Shown here: positions 9,118 to 18,231 of the stretch, one piece after another | Layout of the letters: every line of letters begins with the position of its first letter | Numbering within the stretch: the stretch's first letter is position 1 | Assembly: GCF_003950515.1 (NCBI RefSeq) | Contig: NZ_NGJS01000005.1 | Coordinates: 62,001-126,000 of the forward strand | DNA length: 64,000 nt | Direction of reading: 5' to 3' | Source of the DNA: Vagococcus vulneris | GTDB lineage: Bacteria; Bacillota; Bacilli; Lactobacillales; Vagococcaceae | The notes under the pieces: generated by a model | Told to the model about the DNA's origin: nothing | The model's database searches: none | What the model saw: only the letters and a program-made list of their open reading frames with translations | Made by a program: the position numbers and the translations under genes

Positions 9118-10320
9118 TTGTTAAAAAAAATTAAATTTATCGATTTTAAAATATTGATCCCATATTTTATTTTAAGCAGTATCGGAATTATTATGATTTT
9201 AAGTGCGAGTTCCTATAATTTAGATCAATTAGGAAAGCGCTCTTCAGCAAATGGTCTAAAACAATTGATGTTTTTCTTGATATCCTTGGCCATAATTACT
9301 ATTATCTATAAATCAAAAAACTCTCTTTATACATCTGTTCGCTTTCAAAAAATTATCATGACATGCTCTTTTATGCTACTTATTGCTACAACCATTTTAG
9401 GATTAGGGACTGTAACAGGAGGAGCACAACGATGGATACAAATCGGTCCTATCAGCTTACAACCTTCGGAGTTTATTATGCTGACTGTTATCCTCTATTC
9501 GTCATTTATTTTTTCTAAACGTGAGAAAACTATTCAAGGGCATTTTAAGGATACTATTTTAGGACCGACTCTCATTGTTTCTAGCTTAATTCTGCTGGTC
9601 TTTACTCAACCTAACGTCGGTGGTGCTGCTATTTTAACATTAATTTTTCTAGTTATTCTCTTTGCCAGCGGTATTCCGTATCCGTATATGATTGGCGGTT
9701 TTGGCATCATGTTTTTCTTCAGCTTTATTATGACACAACTAATTTTATTTCAAGGAGGACTATTACTGCCTCAAAAATATCACTACATTTATGATCGTTT
9801 TTCAGTCGTTAAAAATCCTTTTGACTACCAACTGGATAATGGATATCAGTTAGTCAATTCTTATTTTGCTATCTATAATGGTGGTTGGTTTGGCAAAGGT
9901 TTAGGTCAGAGTATACAAAAAAAAGGGTTCTTACCTGTTGCTGAAACAGACTTTATTTTTTCTATCATTACAGAAGAATTAGGTGTTGTTGCAGCAATTC
10001 TGATTCTAGCATTACTCCTTTTTCTGATTTTGCGGATTATCGCCATTGGCATGAAGGCAACCTCAACATTTAATTCACTAATCTGTATCGGTATTAGTGC
10101 TGCTTTGTTAATTCAAGTATTTGTTAATTTAGGCGGAATTTTAGGTTTTATTCCTCTAACTGGTGTCCCTTTTCCTTTTATGAGTTACGGCGGGTCAAAT
10201 CTTTTGACCTTATCCATCATGATTGGGCTCATCTTAAATATCAGTGCGGATGAAAAGAAAAAAGCCCTAAATAAACAAATGAGAAGCACTCACACATTAC
10301 AATTAGAAAACAGCTTTTAA
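9118..10320 (+). CDS. SEDS family peptidoglycan glycosyltransferase (FtsW/RodA type)
   Basis: 400 residues from a TTG at 9118 preceded by GGAGG; the apparent ATG at 9001 opens an AT-rich leader with no ribosome binding site. About ten membrane helices are present with SEDS signatures GAQRWIQIGPISLQPSEF and PFPFMSYGGSN. These proteins polymerise lipid II together with a class B penicillin-binding protein. Length and motifs do not separate FtsW from RodA. It is upstream of the VTT-domain gene with 62 bp between, possibly one transcript. Confidence 0.88.
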   Translation: MLKKIKFIDFKILIPYFILSSIGIIMILSASSYNLDQLGKRSSANGLKQLMFFLISLAIITIIYKSKNSLYTSVRFQKIIMTCSFMLLIATTILGLGTVTGGAQRWIQIGPISLQPSEFIMLTVILYSSFIFSKREKTIQGHFKDTILGPTLIVSSLILLVFTQPNVGGAAILTLIFLVILFASGIPYPYMIGGFGIMFFFSFIMTQLILFQGGLLLPQKYHYIYDRFSVVKNPFDYQLDNGYQLVNSYFAIYNGGWFGKGLGQSIQKKGFLPVAETDFIFSIITEELGVVAAILILALLLFLILRIIAIGMKATSTFNSLICIGISAALLIQVFVNLGGILGFIPLTGVPFPFMSYGGSNLLTLSIMIGLILNISADEKKKALNKQMRSTHTLQLENSF

Positions 10321-10382
10321 TCTTCTTACTTTGTGTCATAATATAATTAACGCTAATTAATCGTTGGAGGTTTTCTGTTATT

Positions 10383-10955
10383 ATGACTAAACGAATAATG
10401 AATTTATTACTATTAATCGGAACAATTTTTACTATTCTATTTTTCATCTACGCTTTTAAACATCATGTTTTTCAAGATCCAAAAGTCTTTCGACAATTCA
10501 TTAAAAGTTTTGGTCCATTCGGTGTGGTTGTATTTATTTTACTTCAAACCATCCAACCGATAATTCCAATCATTCCAGGCGGATTAAGTGATGTTTTTGG
10601 AATTATAATGTTTGGCAATATTCTTGGTTTATTTTATGTTTGCTTCGGACTTGTTATCGGTGAGAGTATAGTTTTTTTATTGATTCGAAAATATGGAAGG
10701 CCATTTATTCAAAAAATACTGTCTGATAATAATCAAAAAAAATTAGATAAACTGATTTTAAAGAGTAATAAGCATATTCAACGACTGATTATCATCGTTT
10801 TTTTAATGCCATTTGGCCCTGATGATTTGATTTGCTACGCAGCAGGGCTATCAAACTTATCGTTCAGACGATACTTTTGGACAATCGCCATCCTCAAACC
10901 CATTTCAGTCGGAGTCCATTGTTTTATCATGATTCATTTTTTTAAAATAATTTAA
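10383..10955 (+). CDS. TVP38/TMEM64 (VTT/DedA-like) membrane protein
   Basis: 190 residues with five or six hydrophobic segments and VTT features: PIIPIIPGGLSD, an amphipathic GRPFIQKIL stretch, and MPFGPDDLICYAAGL. Relatives act as lipid scramblases or undecaprenyl-phosphate flippases (DedA, PopT) or have undefined roles. TTGGAGG lies before ATG 10383. The stop codon is part of the terminator stem that follows. Confidence 0.85.
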   Translation: MTKRIMNLLLLIGTIFTILFFIYAFKHHVFQDPKVFRQFIKSFGPFGVVVFILLQTIQPIIPIIPGGLSDVFGIIMFGNILGLFYVCFGLVIGESIVFLLIRKYGRPFIQKILSDNNQKKLDKLILKSNKHIQRLIIIVFLMPFGPDDLICYAAGLSNLSFRRYFWTIAILKPISVGVHCFIMIHFFKII

Positions 10956-10993
10956 AAGAACTGCATGCCACTATACGACATGCAGTTCTTTTA
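10954..10993. terminator. Bidirectional terminator between convergent genes
   Basis: A perfect 14-bp stem (10954-10967 with 10979-10992, core GAACTGCATG / CATGCAGTTC) has U-runs on both strands. It contains the ends of both the VTT-domain gene and psiE. Confidence 0.88.
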
Positions 10994-11392
10994 GTCTTCG
11001 GATGTTCCTTTAAGTTGAATTAATTTTAAAATATATAAAACTCCTGTTAATATTAAAATACTCACAGTTAAAAGTAAAGTTTGCCAGCCATTATTATGGA
11101 CAACCAACAACTGCCGTAAAATTGCCGTCATGCTGATTAGTATCAAATATTTTGTCGGTATATGATGTGAGTCTTCAATATATTTAATCAACATCATAAT
11201 AAACTCAAATAACATAAAAAAAGCAAGAATATGCTCTGAAATAACTTCAATACTGTCGCGTTCCGCCGGTATTATAATCATTTTTGTTAACATCCATAGA
11301 TCTTGTGCCATATAGATAATAATCAATACAGCCAGCAAGCCTAAAAATAACGCCATTAGTTTAGTTAGTAGGCTTTGAAATTTATCTAGCAA
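10991..11392 (-). CDS. psiE: PsiE family phosphate-starvation-inducible membrane protein
   Basis: 133 residues with four hydrophobic helices, FFMLFEFIMMLIKYIEDSHHIPTKYLI in the middle and a conserved RQLLV segment, as in PsiE. Its molecular function is not established. The start is TTG 11392 with AGGAG 9 nt before it. It stands alone between two terminators. Confidence 0.85.
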   Translation of the reverse strand: MLDKFQSLLTKLMALFLGLLAVLIIIYMAQDLWMLTKMIIIPAERDSIEVISEHILAFFMLFEFIMMLIKYIEDSHHIPTKYLILISMTAILRQLLVVHNNGWQTLLLTVSILILTGVLYILKLIQLKGTSED

Positions 11393-11462
11393 TCAAACTA
11401 TCTCCTTTAAATTTATTTAAAAAATACTCCCTGTTTTTCTAAAAATTGTTAACCTTAACAAC

Positions 11463-11488
11463 AAAAAAAGCTTATGACTAAGCTTTTT
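11463..11488 (-). terminator. Terminator of the DUF1831 gene
   Basis: On the minus strand TAAGCTTTTT pairs with AAAAAGCTTA (11465-11474 with 11479-11488) around a 4-nt loop and ends in T7. It overlaps the last codons of the gene. Confidence 0.75.
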
Positions 11489-11819
11489 CTAAACACCCAT
11501 GTTCAATTAAATCCGCAATAATATTTGCAAATTGCTGTTGTTTTTCTTCTTGGTTATTCCCTTTAAAAATATTCATTGCCTTTAAACCGTTTGCTGTCGT
11601 AATCGACATTTTTAACGTCTTCAAATCTTGTGCAACCGTTATTTTTAGTTTTGGACTTTGCTTATTTTGGGGATTTAAATCCAACGGTCTAACTAATTGA
11701 AAGTTTCTGGTACTCGTTTCTTTAAACCCGTAATCCTTAAAACTATAGGGACGTGCATTAGTGCTGATTTTATAAAACTCTTGACTACCTTCGACTGTTG
11801 CCTTATCTAAAAATGACAT
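11478..11819 (-). CDS. DUF1831 protein, cysteine-desulfurase partner family
   Basis: 113 residues starting MSFLDKATV; GGAGG is 8 nt before ATG 11819, while the longer frame starts inside that site. The protein is small, soluble and predicted alpha/beta. DUF1831 is a Lactobacillales family whose gene habitually follows a NifS-like cysteine desulfurase, exactly as here. A role as a sulfur acceptor or accessory factor is plausible but unproven; it has no conserved cysteine except one near the C-terminus. Confidence 0.8.
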   Translation of the reverse strand: MSFLDKATVEGSQEFYKISTNARPYSFKDYGFKETSTRNFQLVRPLDLNPQNKQSPKLKITVAQDLKTLKMSITTANGLKAMNIFKGNNQEEKQQQFANIIADLIEHGCLEKA

Positions 11820-11885
11820 ATTTTCTACCTCCACTAATATTTTGCATTAATTATACGAAAATTATTAAAAAAATGCTATAAGCAA

Positions 11886-13028
11886 TTAATGCAATTTACT
11901 AATAATTTCAGCTAATTCTTGCGAGAATGTCGCAACTTCTTCAGCTGTATTTCCATAACCGAAACTAATTCGAATTGATTCTCCGGCCGCAGCAGGTTCT
12001 TGCGGTCGTATTTGTTGAATAATACGCGAAGGTTTAACATTACCCGCGGTGCATGCAGAACCAGTTGAAATAGCAAATCCTTTTAAATCAAGATTTGACA
12101 GGATCAAGTTATTAGGTATTCCTTTAAGCCATATATTCAAAATATGCGGCAATGAATTTTCTAAATCACCATTAATCTCAAAATCAATCGAATTATCAAG
12201 CAGGTTATTCATAATAATTTGTTTAAACTCACGATATTGTTTGTTTTTTTGTTCTCGTGCTTCGTCAGTTATCAAAGTAACAGCTTTTGCCATACCAACA
12301 ATCCCCAGAACATTTTCCGTTCCCGCACGCTTCTTTTCTTCTTGATCTCCGCCGTAAAGCATGACCGGCACAAATGCTCCCTCTTTAATATACAGAAAAC
12401 CTGTTCCTTTCGGTCCATTAATCTTATGTCCTGAAACACTCAGGTAATCTACTTGCAGATCTTTCACATCAATCAATTGTGTACCAAATGCTTGGACAGC
12501 ATCCGTATGAAACAATGCCTGATGCGTAGACAATAACTCACCAATTTCTTTAATTGGATTAATCGTGCCAATTTCATTATTTCCATACATAATACTAACT
12601 AATATCGTATCATCACGCAGTGCTGACGCAACTTGTTCCATTGATATCTTTCCAGTACTATCAACCGGAAGATAGGTTACTTGAAATCCATGTTCTTCTA
12701 AATAAGCCATTGATTTTGCCACTGCACTATGTTCAATAGATGTTGTGATTATGTGCTTCCCATTTTGTTGTCGATTTAAGGCTGTTTGTATAAGAACTGT
12801 ATTATCAGCCTCTGTACCCCCACTATTAAATATTATTTCATCTGACTTAGCATTAATTGCTTCAGCAACTGTATCTCTAGCTAAGACCAATTCAAATTCA
12901 GCTTGACGCCCAAACTGATGAATACTTGAAGGATTCCCATAAATTGTTGTCATTATTCGTGTCATCTCGTCAATCACAGCAGGATGCATCGGTGTTGTTG
13001 CTGCATGATCTAAATAAACAGCTCCCAT
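11886..13028 (-). CDS. Cysteine desulfurase, NifS/IscS family
   Basis: About 380 residues. Seen are YLDHAATTP at the N-terminus, NSGGTEADN, the PLP-lysine motif SVSGHKINGPKG, and the catalytic loop STGSACTAG with its cysteine. It removes sulfur from cysteine as an enzyme persulfide. In Lactobacillales the copy next to DUF1831 commonly feeds MnmA for tRNA 2-thiouridine; here mnmA is in the same window but 24 kb away. The start is chosen at ATG 13028 (MGAVYLDH); ATG 13046 is also possible, and neither has a strong ribosome binding site. Confidence 0.93.
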   Translation of the reverse strand: MGAVYLDHAATTPMHPAVIDEMTRIMTTIYGNPSSIHQFGRQAEFELVLARDTVAEAINAKSDEIIFNSGGTEADNTVLIQTALNRQQNGKHIITTSIEHSAVAKSMAYLEEHGFQVTYLPVDSTGKISMEQVASALRDDTILVSIMYGNNEIGTINPIKEIGELLSTHQALFHTDAVQAFGTQLIDVKDLQVDYLSVSGHKINGPKGTGFLYIKEGAFVPVMLYGGDQEEKKRAGTENVLGIVGMAKAVTLITDEAREQKNKQYREFKQIIMNNLLDNSIDFEINGDLENSLPHILNIWLKGIPNNLILSNLDLKGFAISTGSACTAGNVKPSRIIQQIRPQEPAAAGESIRISFGYGNTAEEVATFSQELAEIISKLH

Positions 13029-13360
13029 ACCATCACTCTCTCTCATTCCATTTAATTATCATAATATATTCTACATAGTTTAACGCTTTTTTTAATATAT
13101 GACAATTTTATCGTCTGTATTCCGACATTATTTTCTTATGATTTTAAAAATAATTAAAAGAAGACTAATGTCAATTCTCTTGATGTCTTGTTTATTCTTC
13201 ACCTCTACTATCCAAAATTTATCTTAATAATCTTTATTCCAGCTAGATTATGTACACTGGTATGTTAAAAAGTGGCAAGTAAGACTTGTTTTGAAATAAC
13301 AGATAAAAACATAGTGAAAACATTTAATGAACAAAAAGGCTTATATTCTTTAATTTTATT
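13029..13360. other. AT-rich intergenic stretch, nothing recognised
   Basis: About 330 bp between the desulfurase start and a small membrane protein gene. I see no convincing ORF, hairpin or repeat. It should hold the desulfurase promoter, but no clear -35/-10 pair stands out. Confidence 0.4.
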
Positions 13361-13756
13361 TTATGGAGCAAATCCATATGTCAAAAGGATAAATGGATAA
13401 TACAAGATAATTCCGATACAAATAATAAAAATATTAACCAATATTTTTACTATAATCTTAGAAGTATTTTGGTTTAACTTCTGATTAACTATCAAAATAA
13501 AGGGAAGGCAACCTAATAGGTAGCATACTGTTAATCCGTATGCAAAAAAATCATAATTTGAATAACTCATATTTGCTAAACGAAATGCTGTAGAAAAATA
13601 AAATATTAAGAAAAGAGTTTGTAATATTATTGAATAATATCTTAATATATTTACATATTTATTATCTTTAGAAATTCTGTATATCAAAAAATAATATACT
13701 AATGATAAAATAGGCAAATACCACCTATTAATAATTATGAGCTTTATAAAATCCAA
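13361..13756 (-). CDS. Hypothetical four-helix membrane protein
   Basis: 131 residues from a TTG at 13756 that is 9 nt after AAAGGAG; the TTG at 13765 touches that site directly. Four strongly hydrophobic segments are separated by short lysine- and asparagine-rich loops. No family is recognised. It is isolated, with long empty flanks on both sides, and its codons are very AT-rich, suggesting a recently acquired or weakly constrained gene. Confidence 0.6.
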   Translation of the reverse strand: MDFIKLIIINRWYLPILSLVYYFLIYRISKDNKYVNILRYYSIILQTLFLIFYFSTAFRLANMSYSNYDFFAYGLTVCYLLGCLPFILIVNQKLNQNTSKIIVKILVNIFIICIGIILYYPFILLTYGFAP

Positions 13757-14245
13757 AGTACTCAACTCCTTTTACATCTATAATATATAATTTTCAAATT
13801 ATTCACTACCTATATTAGTGATTAAATTAACAACGATTTTTGTGCAAATTTTTAAAGTTCTTTATTACTCTAAAAAAATTAATTTACCTTTTGTTAGATA
13901 GCTTGTTCTCTTTTCCCATTCAGGCAATAACCTACAAGAAATAAATAGCCGCAATCTCAGATTTGTTTTCTTTAAAATATTTTTCATCAGTAATTCTTTG
14001 TTTAACTTACGCCATACACGCAATTATCCTTTTAAAGAATTAATTAACTTATTTTTCTCTCTAAACGAAGCTAATTCATTGAAATACCACTATTTATTTC
14101 TTAAAAATTTACTTACTCGTGTGTTTTTTTGGCTATATTACTTTTTGTTCAGTATAACCATATTACTCTTTTGGTCATCTATATCTTATTATTTACCCTA
14201 TAAAATACTTTAGAGACATCTACTTAGTAGTTAGTTTTCAAGATA
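13757..14245. other. AT-rich intergenic stretch, no gene supported
   Basis: About 490 bp. A 71-codon open frame on the plus strand (13998-14213) begins at a TTG without a ribosome binding site and is low-complexity hydrophobic. On the minus strand near 13890-13990 a short frame is soon interrupted. No known gene remnant could be identified. Confidence 0.4.
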
Positions 14246-14292
14246 TAAAAAGCGACTATTTTCTCAATAAATTATTGAAAAAAATAATCGCT
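14246..14292 (-). terminator. Terminator of the muropeptide-sugar operon
   Basis: A long imperfect hairpin (14251-14292): AGCGAC...ATTTT pairs with AAAAT...TCGCT, with an inner TCAAT / ATTGA stem. Reading on the minus strand it ends CGCTTTTT, 40 bp after the murR stop. Confidence 0.75.
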
Positions 14293-14332
14293 AAAATTAG
14301 TTTTATTAAAATATCAGAATTAGTTTTAAAAT

Positions 14333-15190
14333 TTATTCTTTATAAAAATCACTAATCGCCTTTTTTGATATATTTAGATTATTAACAACACTTTCATAAT
14401 GTTTAGATGCGTACGATGAAAATAAAGTATCGATAACAAACAATTGAACCATCAACGAATTTGTTGCTGAGCTCCGAATAGGTGCCTCAATACCACTTGC
14501 TGTTAACAAGATTATATCCGACAAATTAGCTACCGTTGATTTAACCTCACTCGTAACACATATAACACATACATTAAACTTTTTAGCTGCTTTTATTAAA
14601 TCAATAACTTCCTTCTTTTCTCCGGAATTAGAAATTGCTACTAGGACTTTACTTTGTGTATTACTAGCAATTGCAGTCGTTAACAAATGGTTGTCTCTTG
14701 AATATAAAATTGATTTACCTACACGAGTCAATTTTTGATATAAATCTTCAGCTGCTAAACCTGAGGCTCCTATACCATAACTATAAATTGATTTTGATTT
14801 TGCTAATAAATCTACAGCTTTTTGCACCTCATTATCGTCTAACAGTGTAACAGTTTCTTCAAAAGCATTGTTCAGTGTATACTTTAACTTTCTCTGTACA
14901 ATTGAAATAGCTTCATTAGGTACAATATCTGTATATAAAGCTTGATCCAATGTTTTATTATCTTCTTTTAAAACTCGTAATTTTAAATCTGTAAATCCCT
15001 CTAATCCCAGTGAATAGCATAACCTAACAACAGTTGCTGGACTAGTTAAACTTTCTTCAGATAATTCCTTAACTGTCATCTTCGGAACTTTTTTTGGATT
15101 ACGGACTATCCATTTTGCTAATTTTTTTTCCGCTTTTGGCAACTCGTCAATTCGTTCTCTTATTTTATAAATAATACTTTGATTGTCCAT
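14333..15190 (-). CDS. murR: MurR/RpiR family transcriptional regulator
   Basis: 285 residues: an N-terminal RpiR helix-turn-helix (about 1-77, ...LTSPATVVRLCYSLGLEGF) and a C-terminal SIS sugar-phosphate-binding domain (about 115-245, SIYSYGIGASGLAAEDL and LVAISNSGEKKEVIDLIK). Family members sense MurNAc 6-phosphate and control mur genes. It is the last gene of the mupG-murQ-murP-HAD-murR operon and probably regulates the promoter upstream of mupG, where a palindrome is seen. Confidence 0.9.
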   Translation of the reverse strand: MDNQSIIYKIRERIDELPKAEKKLAKWIVRNPKKVPKMTVKELSEESLTSPATVVRLCYSLGLEGFTDLKLRVLKEDNKTLDQALYTDIVPNEAISIVQRKLKYTLNNAFEETVTLLDDNEVQKAVDLLAKSKSIYSYGIGASGLAAEDLYQKLTRVGKSILYSRDNHLLTTAIASNTQSKVLVAISNSGEKKEVIDLIKAAKKFNVCVICVTSEVKSTVANLSDIILLTASGIEAPIRSSATNSLMVQLFVIDTLFSSYASKHYESVVNNLNISKKAISDFYKE

Positions 15191-15249
15191 TTAATTCACC
15201 TTCAAACATACCATTACTCTCAACATCATCATATCATACTTTTATTAAA

Positions 15250-15888
15250 TTAATTCAACCAATCAAAAATATCATTAAGTGATAAAATAATCTCATCTGC
15301 TTCTGTTTGATTAATATTTAAAGCATCAGACTGTTGCAAAGCCAGACAGTCTATACCAGCTGTTTTTGCTGATTTTATACCATACTCCGAGTCCTCAACT
15401 ACGATGCAATCATTAGCTAAACAATCCATTCTGTTTAATAATTCCAGATAAATATCAGGAGCTGGTTTCGTTTTTGCTACTTCTTCACCACTAATAAAGT
15501 AATCCACACTATCATAAAGTGATAATTCTTGCAATATATATATAATTTGTTGAAGTGTACCAGCTGAAGCAATTGCTATTCTCATACCATACTGATTTTT
15601 TAAACGGTCAATAACATGATAAATATCAGGATTGATGATTTTTTTATAATTTATATAATATGTTTTAATAAATCTTATATACTTAGTTAGCATGTCTGAC
15701 TGCTTCTTTTCATCATTGGGAAATAGATTTTCCATCATTGCTTCTGGATTAGAACCAACAAGAGTGTTTTGAAAATTCTCAGTTATATTAACTCCATTCA
15801 GTTTAAAAAAGGTTTCCCGCCGTTCACGGTAAATAAACTCTGAGTTAATGATAACACCATCAATGTCAAAAATCACAGTATTCTTCAC
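15250..15888 (-). CDS. HAD superfamily sugar-phosphate phosphatase/phosphomutase
   Basis: 212 residues with HAD motif I FDIDGVIINSE, motif II IASAG, motif III KPAPDIYLE and motif IV VVEDSEYGIKSA, plus an N-terminal helical cap: the beta-phosphoglucomutase/phosphatase subclass. The GTG start at 15888 shares a base with the murP stop (TAGTG), so translation is coupled. It likely acts on a sugar phosphate of the MurNAc pathway, which is inference from position. This gene is extra compared with the mupG-murQ-murP-murR operon known from staphylococci. Confidence 0.85.
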   Translation of the reverse strand: MKNTVIFDIDGVIINSEFIYRERRETFFKLNGVNITENFQNTLVGSNPEAMMENLFPNDEKKQSDMLTKYIRFIKTYYINYKKIINPDIYHVIDRLKNQYGMRIAIASAGTLQQIIYILQELSLYDSVDYFISGEEVAKTKPAPDIYLELLNRMDCLANDCIVVEDSEYGIKSAKTAGIDCLALQQSDALNINQTEADEIILSLNDIFDWLN

Positions 15889-17321
15889 TATATTTGTCCT
15901 TTACGCATTGCTTCTGTCGTACCGAAAAAGTAAGTTATCACAAAACCACCTAAATAACCTGCCAACAACCCAATAACATATTGCAGCATATGTCCATTAT
16001 TAATCAAAGGAATTAAAGCAACGCCACTTGGTCCTATGGATGTTGCTCCAACATGTCCAAATAATCCAATAACTGCACCGCCAATACCACCGCCAAGACA
16101 AGCAGTTACAAACGGACGGCCTAATGGTAAGGTAACGCCATAAATTAAAGGTTCTCCGATACCTAATACACCAACTGGCAAAGCTCCTTTGATTAATTCT
16201 GTCAATGTTTCATTTTTTCTACAGCGGACCCATAATGCAACAGCTGCTCCAACTTGTCCTGCTCCGGCCATTGCCAGAATCGGTAATAATTCTGTCACAC
16301 CTGTATTTGTAATCATATCTAAATGAATAGGCGTTAAAATTTGATGCAAACCAAACATAACCATTGGTAAAAATAATGATCCAAGTAAGAAGCCTGAAAA
16401 AGCACCGCCGACATCTAAAATCCAATTGATGAAGCCCACTAAACCGCTAGATATTGCTCCAGCCACAGGCATGATTAGAAAAATCGTCAACAAACTCATT
16501 ATTAATAAAGTCAATGTCGGAGTTACTATGATATCAATTGATTCAGGAGTTATTTTACGAAGTTTTTTTTCAATCAATGACATTAAAAACACTGCAAATA
16601 TAACACCTATAATACCACCTTGATTGGCGCTCAAAGTTCCACCTGTAATAATATTAGGTAAAGGCGCTTCAGGTGTTACGCCTGTAAGCATAATTATTCC
16701 ACCTATAACACCACCTAAGCTTGGAGAAGCTCCAAATTCATTTGCACTATTGATACCAACATAGATGTTTAGATACGCGAACACACCATTTTGAACGATT
16801 TTCATAACCATGATTATCGTTGCCCAGTGTTCGCCAGTTAATTGACCTGCCGTCATCATGTTCCCGAGAACTGAAGCTATCCCCCCAATAATACCTGCCC
16901 CAACAAAAGCTGGTATTAGTGGAACAAATATATTAGAAATTGATTTTAAAATCTTTGACCATGGTTTTTGATTTTTTTTCTTAACTGCTGCTTTCGTAGC
17001 GGCAGCTTTTTCATCAACCTTTGTCTTATTATTTTTATCAGATGTTTCTGGCATTGCGTCTCCTAATTTGACACCTGCCATTTCAACCATTTTTTGAGCT
17101 ACTTTATTCACTGTCCCAGGACCAATGACTACTTGAAGAGTATCATCCTCCACAACACCCATTACACCTTTAACTTTTTTTAAATTATCAATATTAACTT
17201 TTGAATAATCTCTAATTTCCATGCGTACACGAGTCATACAGTGAACTATTTTTCCTACGTTATCCATGCCACCAACATTTTCATAGATGCCATTCGCAAT
17301 TTCAGTAATTTTATCTGTCAT
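15888..17321 (-). CDS. murP: PTS EIIBC component for N-acetylmuramic acid
   Basis: 477 residues from ATG 17321, whose GGAGGAG lies in the end of murQ; the two genes overlap the murQ stop region. EIIB is at about 1-90 with phosphocysteine C28 in IVHCMTRVRMEI. A charged Ala/Lys linker (about 95-120) leads to an EIIC domain with about ten helices and LGIGEPLIYGVTLPL, the sugar-binding GEP motif. No EIIA is fused or adjacent, so a separate glucose-type EIIA must serve it. MurNAc(-GlcNAc) is the inferred substrate from the operon. Confidence 0.9.
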   Translation of the reverse strand: MTDKITEIANGIYENVGGMDNVGKIVHCMTRVRMEIRDYSKVNIDNLKKVKGVMGVVEDDTLQVVIGPGTVNKVAQKMVEMAGVKLGDAMPETSDKNNKTKVDEKAAATKAAVKKKNQKPWSKILKSISNIFVPLIPAFVGAGIIGGIASVLGNMMTAGQLTGEHWATIIMVMKIVQNGVFAYLNIYVGINSANEFGASPSLGGVIGGIIMLTGVTPEAPLPNIITGGTLSANQGGIIGVIFAVFLMSLIEKKLRKITPESIDIIVTPTLTLLIMSLLTIFLIMPVAGAISSGLVGFINWILDVGGAFSGFLLGSLFLPMVMFGLHQILTPIHLDMITNTGVTELLPILAMAGAGQVGAAVALWVRCRKNETLTELIKGALPVGVLGIGEPLIYGVTLPLGRPFVTACLGGGIGGAVIGLFGHVGATSIGPSGVALIPLINNGHMLQYVIGLLAGYLGGFVITYFFGTTEAMRKGQI

Positions 17322-17322
17322 T

Positions 17323-18231
17323 TTAGACTCCTCCATTTAATGTATTTCGTACAAACCCTTTATTTTTTGCCAATTTCCTTATCGCATCTTCTTTTGTTAA
17401 TCCTGTCAACAACATTATAATTGCGGTTTTCACACTCCCATCGGCCTCAGATAACGCAGCCTCAGCCTCATGATATCCACAATCAGTTGCTTCCATGATA
17501 ATTTTTTTTGAACGTTCTACAAGTTTTAAATTGGTGGCGAGAACATCGACCATCAAATTTTTATAGACCTTTCCAATGCCTATCATTGAAGCAGTAGAAA
17601 TCATGTTTAGAACAAGCTTTTGGGCAGTTCCGGCTTTTAATCGTGTAGAACCAGTTAATACTTCAGGGCCTACTTCAATTTCAATTTTTACATCAGCCTC
17701 TTTACCAATCAATGAATTTTGATTGCAAGCGATGGCTACTGTACTGGCACCTATCTGGTTTGCAAACGACAAGGCGCTAATAACATAAGGTGTCCTTCCG
17801 CTAGCAGCAATACCAATTACAGTGTCCTTATCTGATAAGTGTATCTTTTTCAAATCAACTATTGCTAGTTCTTCTGAATCTTCTGCACCTTCAACGGCCT
17901 TAATAAAAGCTTGTTCACCGCCAGCTATTATACCCTGTACTTGTTCCGGAGGTGTTCCAAATGTTGGTACACATTCAACAGCGTCTAACACCCCCAGACG
18001 ACCGCTTGTACCGGCTCCAATATAAATTAATCTGCCACCCTGATTAAAACTTGATATTACACTTGAAACGGCTTTTTCAATTACATCCAATTTCGCTGAA
18101 ATTATTTCAGGAACTTTTGCATCCTCTTCATTCATTATTCTTAATATCTCTGTTATTGACATCTTATCTAAATTCATCGTTTTTTCACTACGTTTTTCAG
18201 TTGCTAATACTTCCAGATTCACTTCAATCAT
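17323..18231 (-). CDS. murQ: N-acetylmuramic acid 6-phosphate etherase
   Basis: 302 residues. Seen are LIYIGAGTSGRLGVLDAVE, PPEQVQGIIAGG, the catalytic region EGAEDSEE, IGIAASGRTPYV and TGSTRLKAGTAQK, all MurQ signatures in a SIS fold. It cleaves the lactyl ether of MurNAc 6-phosphate to GlcNAc 6-phosphate plus lactate. Its ATG overlaps the mupG stop as ATGA and has GAAAGGA as ribosome binding site. Confidence 0.97.
   Translation of the reverse strand: MIEVNLEVLATEKRSEKTMNLDKMSITEILRIMNEEDAKVPEIISAKLDVIEKAVSSVISSFNQGGRLIYIGAGTSGRLGVLDAVECVPTFGTPPEQVQGIIAGGEQAFIKAVEGAEDSEELAIVDLKKIHLSDKDTVIGIAASGRTPYVISALSFANQIGASTVAIACNQNSLIGKEADVKIEIEVGPEVLTGSTRLKAGTAQKLVLNMISTASMIGIGKVYKNLMVDVLATNLKLVERSKKIIMEATDCGYHEAEAALSEADGSVKTAIIMLLTGLTKEDAIRKLAKNKGFVRNTLNGGV

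Noticed and set aside
13998-14213. 71-codon hydrophobic open frame on the plus strand
   Set aside because: It starts at a TTG without a ribosome binding site, is low-complexity AT-rich DNA, and resembles no family.
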